Shown here piece by piece: positions 4,347 through 5,248 of a stretch of 5,248 bases of DNA. A model generated the notes under the pieces. It did no database searches. It had not been told where the DNA came from and saw only the letters and a list, made by a program, of their open reading frames with translations. Origin of the DNA: an uncultured Erysipelotrichaceae bacterium. Lineage in GTDB: Bacteria > Bacillota_I > Bacilli_A > Erysipelotrichales > Coprobacillaceae. The stretch is taken from assembly GCA_900550005.1 (NCBI GenBank), contig URQL01000132.1, positions 1-5,248 on the forward strand, given 5' to 3'. Numbering within the stretch: the stretch's first letter is position 1; the number at the start of each line of letters is the position of its first letter. Both the position numbers and the translations under genes were made by a program.

Positions 4347-5248
4347 ATGGAAATCAAAAAACAACCAAGTTATATTTTATTAAATGAAGGGGAGCATCAT
4401 GAAGAATATCTAAATGCAATCAATCCCCCTGTTTACAATAGCTCTTTACACTTATTTAATAATATAACAGAATATTATAAACGAGAAACAAGAACGCCAG
4501 GTCAATATTTTTATGGACGTGTCGATAACCCTACAACAAAAGTAGCTGAAAGTAAGATTGCCACTTTAGAACATGGTCGTCATGCTTTAATTTATTCTTC
4601 AGGTATGGCTGCCTCAACCAACGCAGTTTTATATGCCGTTAAATACCAAAGTCATATCGTTTGTGTTAAAAATGCGTATAGTGTTTTAACACATTTTATT
4701 GAAAGCTTTTTAGCTTTAAAAATGGGAGTTACGATCACTTATGTTGATGGTTTTACCACTCAAGAATTTGAAGAAGCCATTCAAGAAAATACGGATTTAA
4801 TTATTTTAGAAAGTCCAGTGTCTCTAACCTTTAGTGTACAAGATATTCATGAAGTTTGTATGTTAGCTAAAGAAAAAGGAATCTTAACTTACATTGATAA
4901 TACCTATTGTACGCCTTTATACCAAAATCCATTAGATTTAGGTGTAGATATTGTTATGCATACATGTTCTAAATATTTTGGTGGACACAGTGATTTAATT
5001 GCCGGAGTTTTAGTTTGTAATGATGAAAAACTTTACCAAGATCTTCATTTATTAAGAGAACAAACTGGTGGCATTTTAGATCCTCATGCTTCAAGTGAAC
5101 TTATTAAAGGAATGCGTACTTTACAAGTACGTGTAGAAGCGCATAGTAAAATTGCGTATGATGTCGCAACTTTCTTAGAAAACAATGAACACGTTAAAAA
5201 AGTTTATTATCCTGGTTTAAGTTCTCATCCTCAACACGATTTAATTAA
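4347..5248 (+). CDS. PLP-dependent Cys/Met metabolism (trans-sulfuration) family enzyme, partial
   Basis: These are the first 300 codons of a fold-type I PLP enzyme, open at the right edge; the family is usually 380-400 residues. Members include cystathionine gamma-synthase, cystathionine beta- and gamma-lyases, methionine gamma-lyase and O-acetylhomoserine sulfhydrylase. Visible family features are YGRVDNPTT (56-64, the partner-subunit phosphate-binding Tyr/Arg), SSGMAA (84-89), Y111 at the ring-stacking Tyr position, ESPVSLTFSVQDI (155-167), IDNTY (183-187) with D184 for the pyridine nitrogen, TCSKYFGGHSD (206-216) with K209 as the Schiff-base lysine, and GMRTLQVR (255-262) with R262 expected to bind the substrate carboxylate. 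All catalytic residues expected in this part are present. Two signatures differ from the usual: YSVLTHF (111-117) in place of YGGTYRL, and TCSKY in place of SATKY. The exact reaction therefore cannot be assigned. The ATG has GGAGG at 9 nt. It diverges from the LysM gene and has its own promoter. Confidence 0.94.
   Translation, partial: MEIKKQPSYILLNEGEHHEEYLNAINPPVYNSSLHLFNNITEYYKRETRTPGQYFYGRVDNPTTKVAESKIATLEHGRHALIYSSGMAASTNAVLYAVKYQSHIVCVKNAYSVLTHFIESFLALKMGVTITYVDGFTTQEFEEAIQENTDLIILESPVSLTFSVQDIHEVCMLAKEKGILTYIDNTYCTPLYQNPLDLGVDIVMHTCSKYFGGHSDLIAGVLVCNDEKLYQDLHLLREQTGGILDPHASSELIKGMRTLQVRVEAHSKIAYDVATFLENNEHVKKVYYPGLSSHPQHDLI

Overview
The window looks like chromosomal DNA of a low-GC Gram-positive bacterium (Bacillota). 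It is strongly A+T-rich, has AGGAGG-type ribosome binding sites and TGn-TATAAT promoters, and encodes a lipobox lipoprotein and a Gram-positive-type nicotinate phosphoribosyltransferase. Trp is encoded by TGG, with no sign of TGA read as Trp, which argues against most Mollicutes. A gut Erysipelotrichia- or Turicibacter-like host is a guess only. There are no tRNA or rRNA genes, insertion sequences, CRISPR arrays or phage genes.

Positions 1-3480 (minus strand, read right to left) hold one operon. It starts at an extended -10 promoter near 3431-3439 and encodes nicotinamidase (pncA-like), nicotinate phosphoribosyltransferase (pncB), an unrecognised 130-residue three-helix membrane protein, and the N-terminal half of an ABC exporter that runs off the left edge. 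The first three genes are joined by TAATG stop/start overlaps and the fourth follows after 20 nt. The first two enzymes carry out consecutive steps of NAD salvage: nicotinamide to nicotinate to nicotinate mononucleotide.

Positions 3472-4346 hold two small minus-strand genes, each ending in its own intrinsic terminator whose stem contains the stop codon. One is a lipoprotein with an FMN-binding domain and an ApbE-type flavinylation motif. The other is an 83-residue, tyrosine-rich single-LysM protein without a signal peptide. A sigma-K-like promoter and a badly spaced Shine-Dalgarno sequence precede the LysM gene, which hints at a spore-coat protein, although sporulation is not shown here.

Positions 4347-5248 (plus strand) hold the first 300 codons of a PLP-dependent enzyme of the Cys/Met metabolism family, divergent from the LysM gene and with its own promoter. 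It runs off the right edge.

Most of the window is ordinary housekeeping or accessory metabolism. The points most worth a second look are the LysM gene's promoter and start region, the unknown membrane protein coupled to NAD salvage, and the cluster of dyads in front of pncA. I see no clear evidence of an undescribed multi-gene system.
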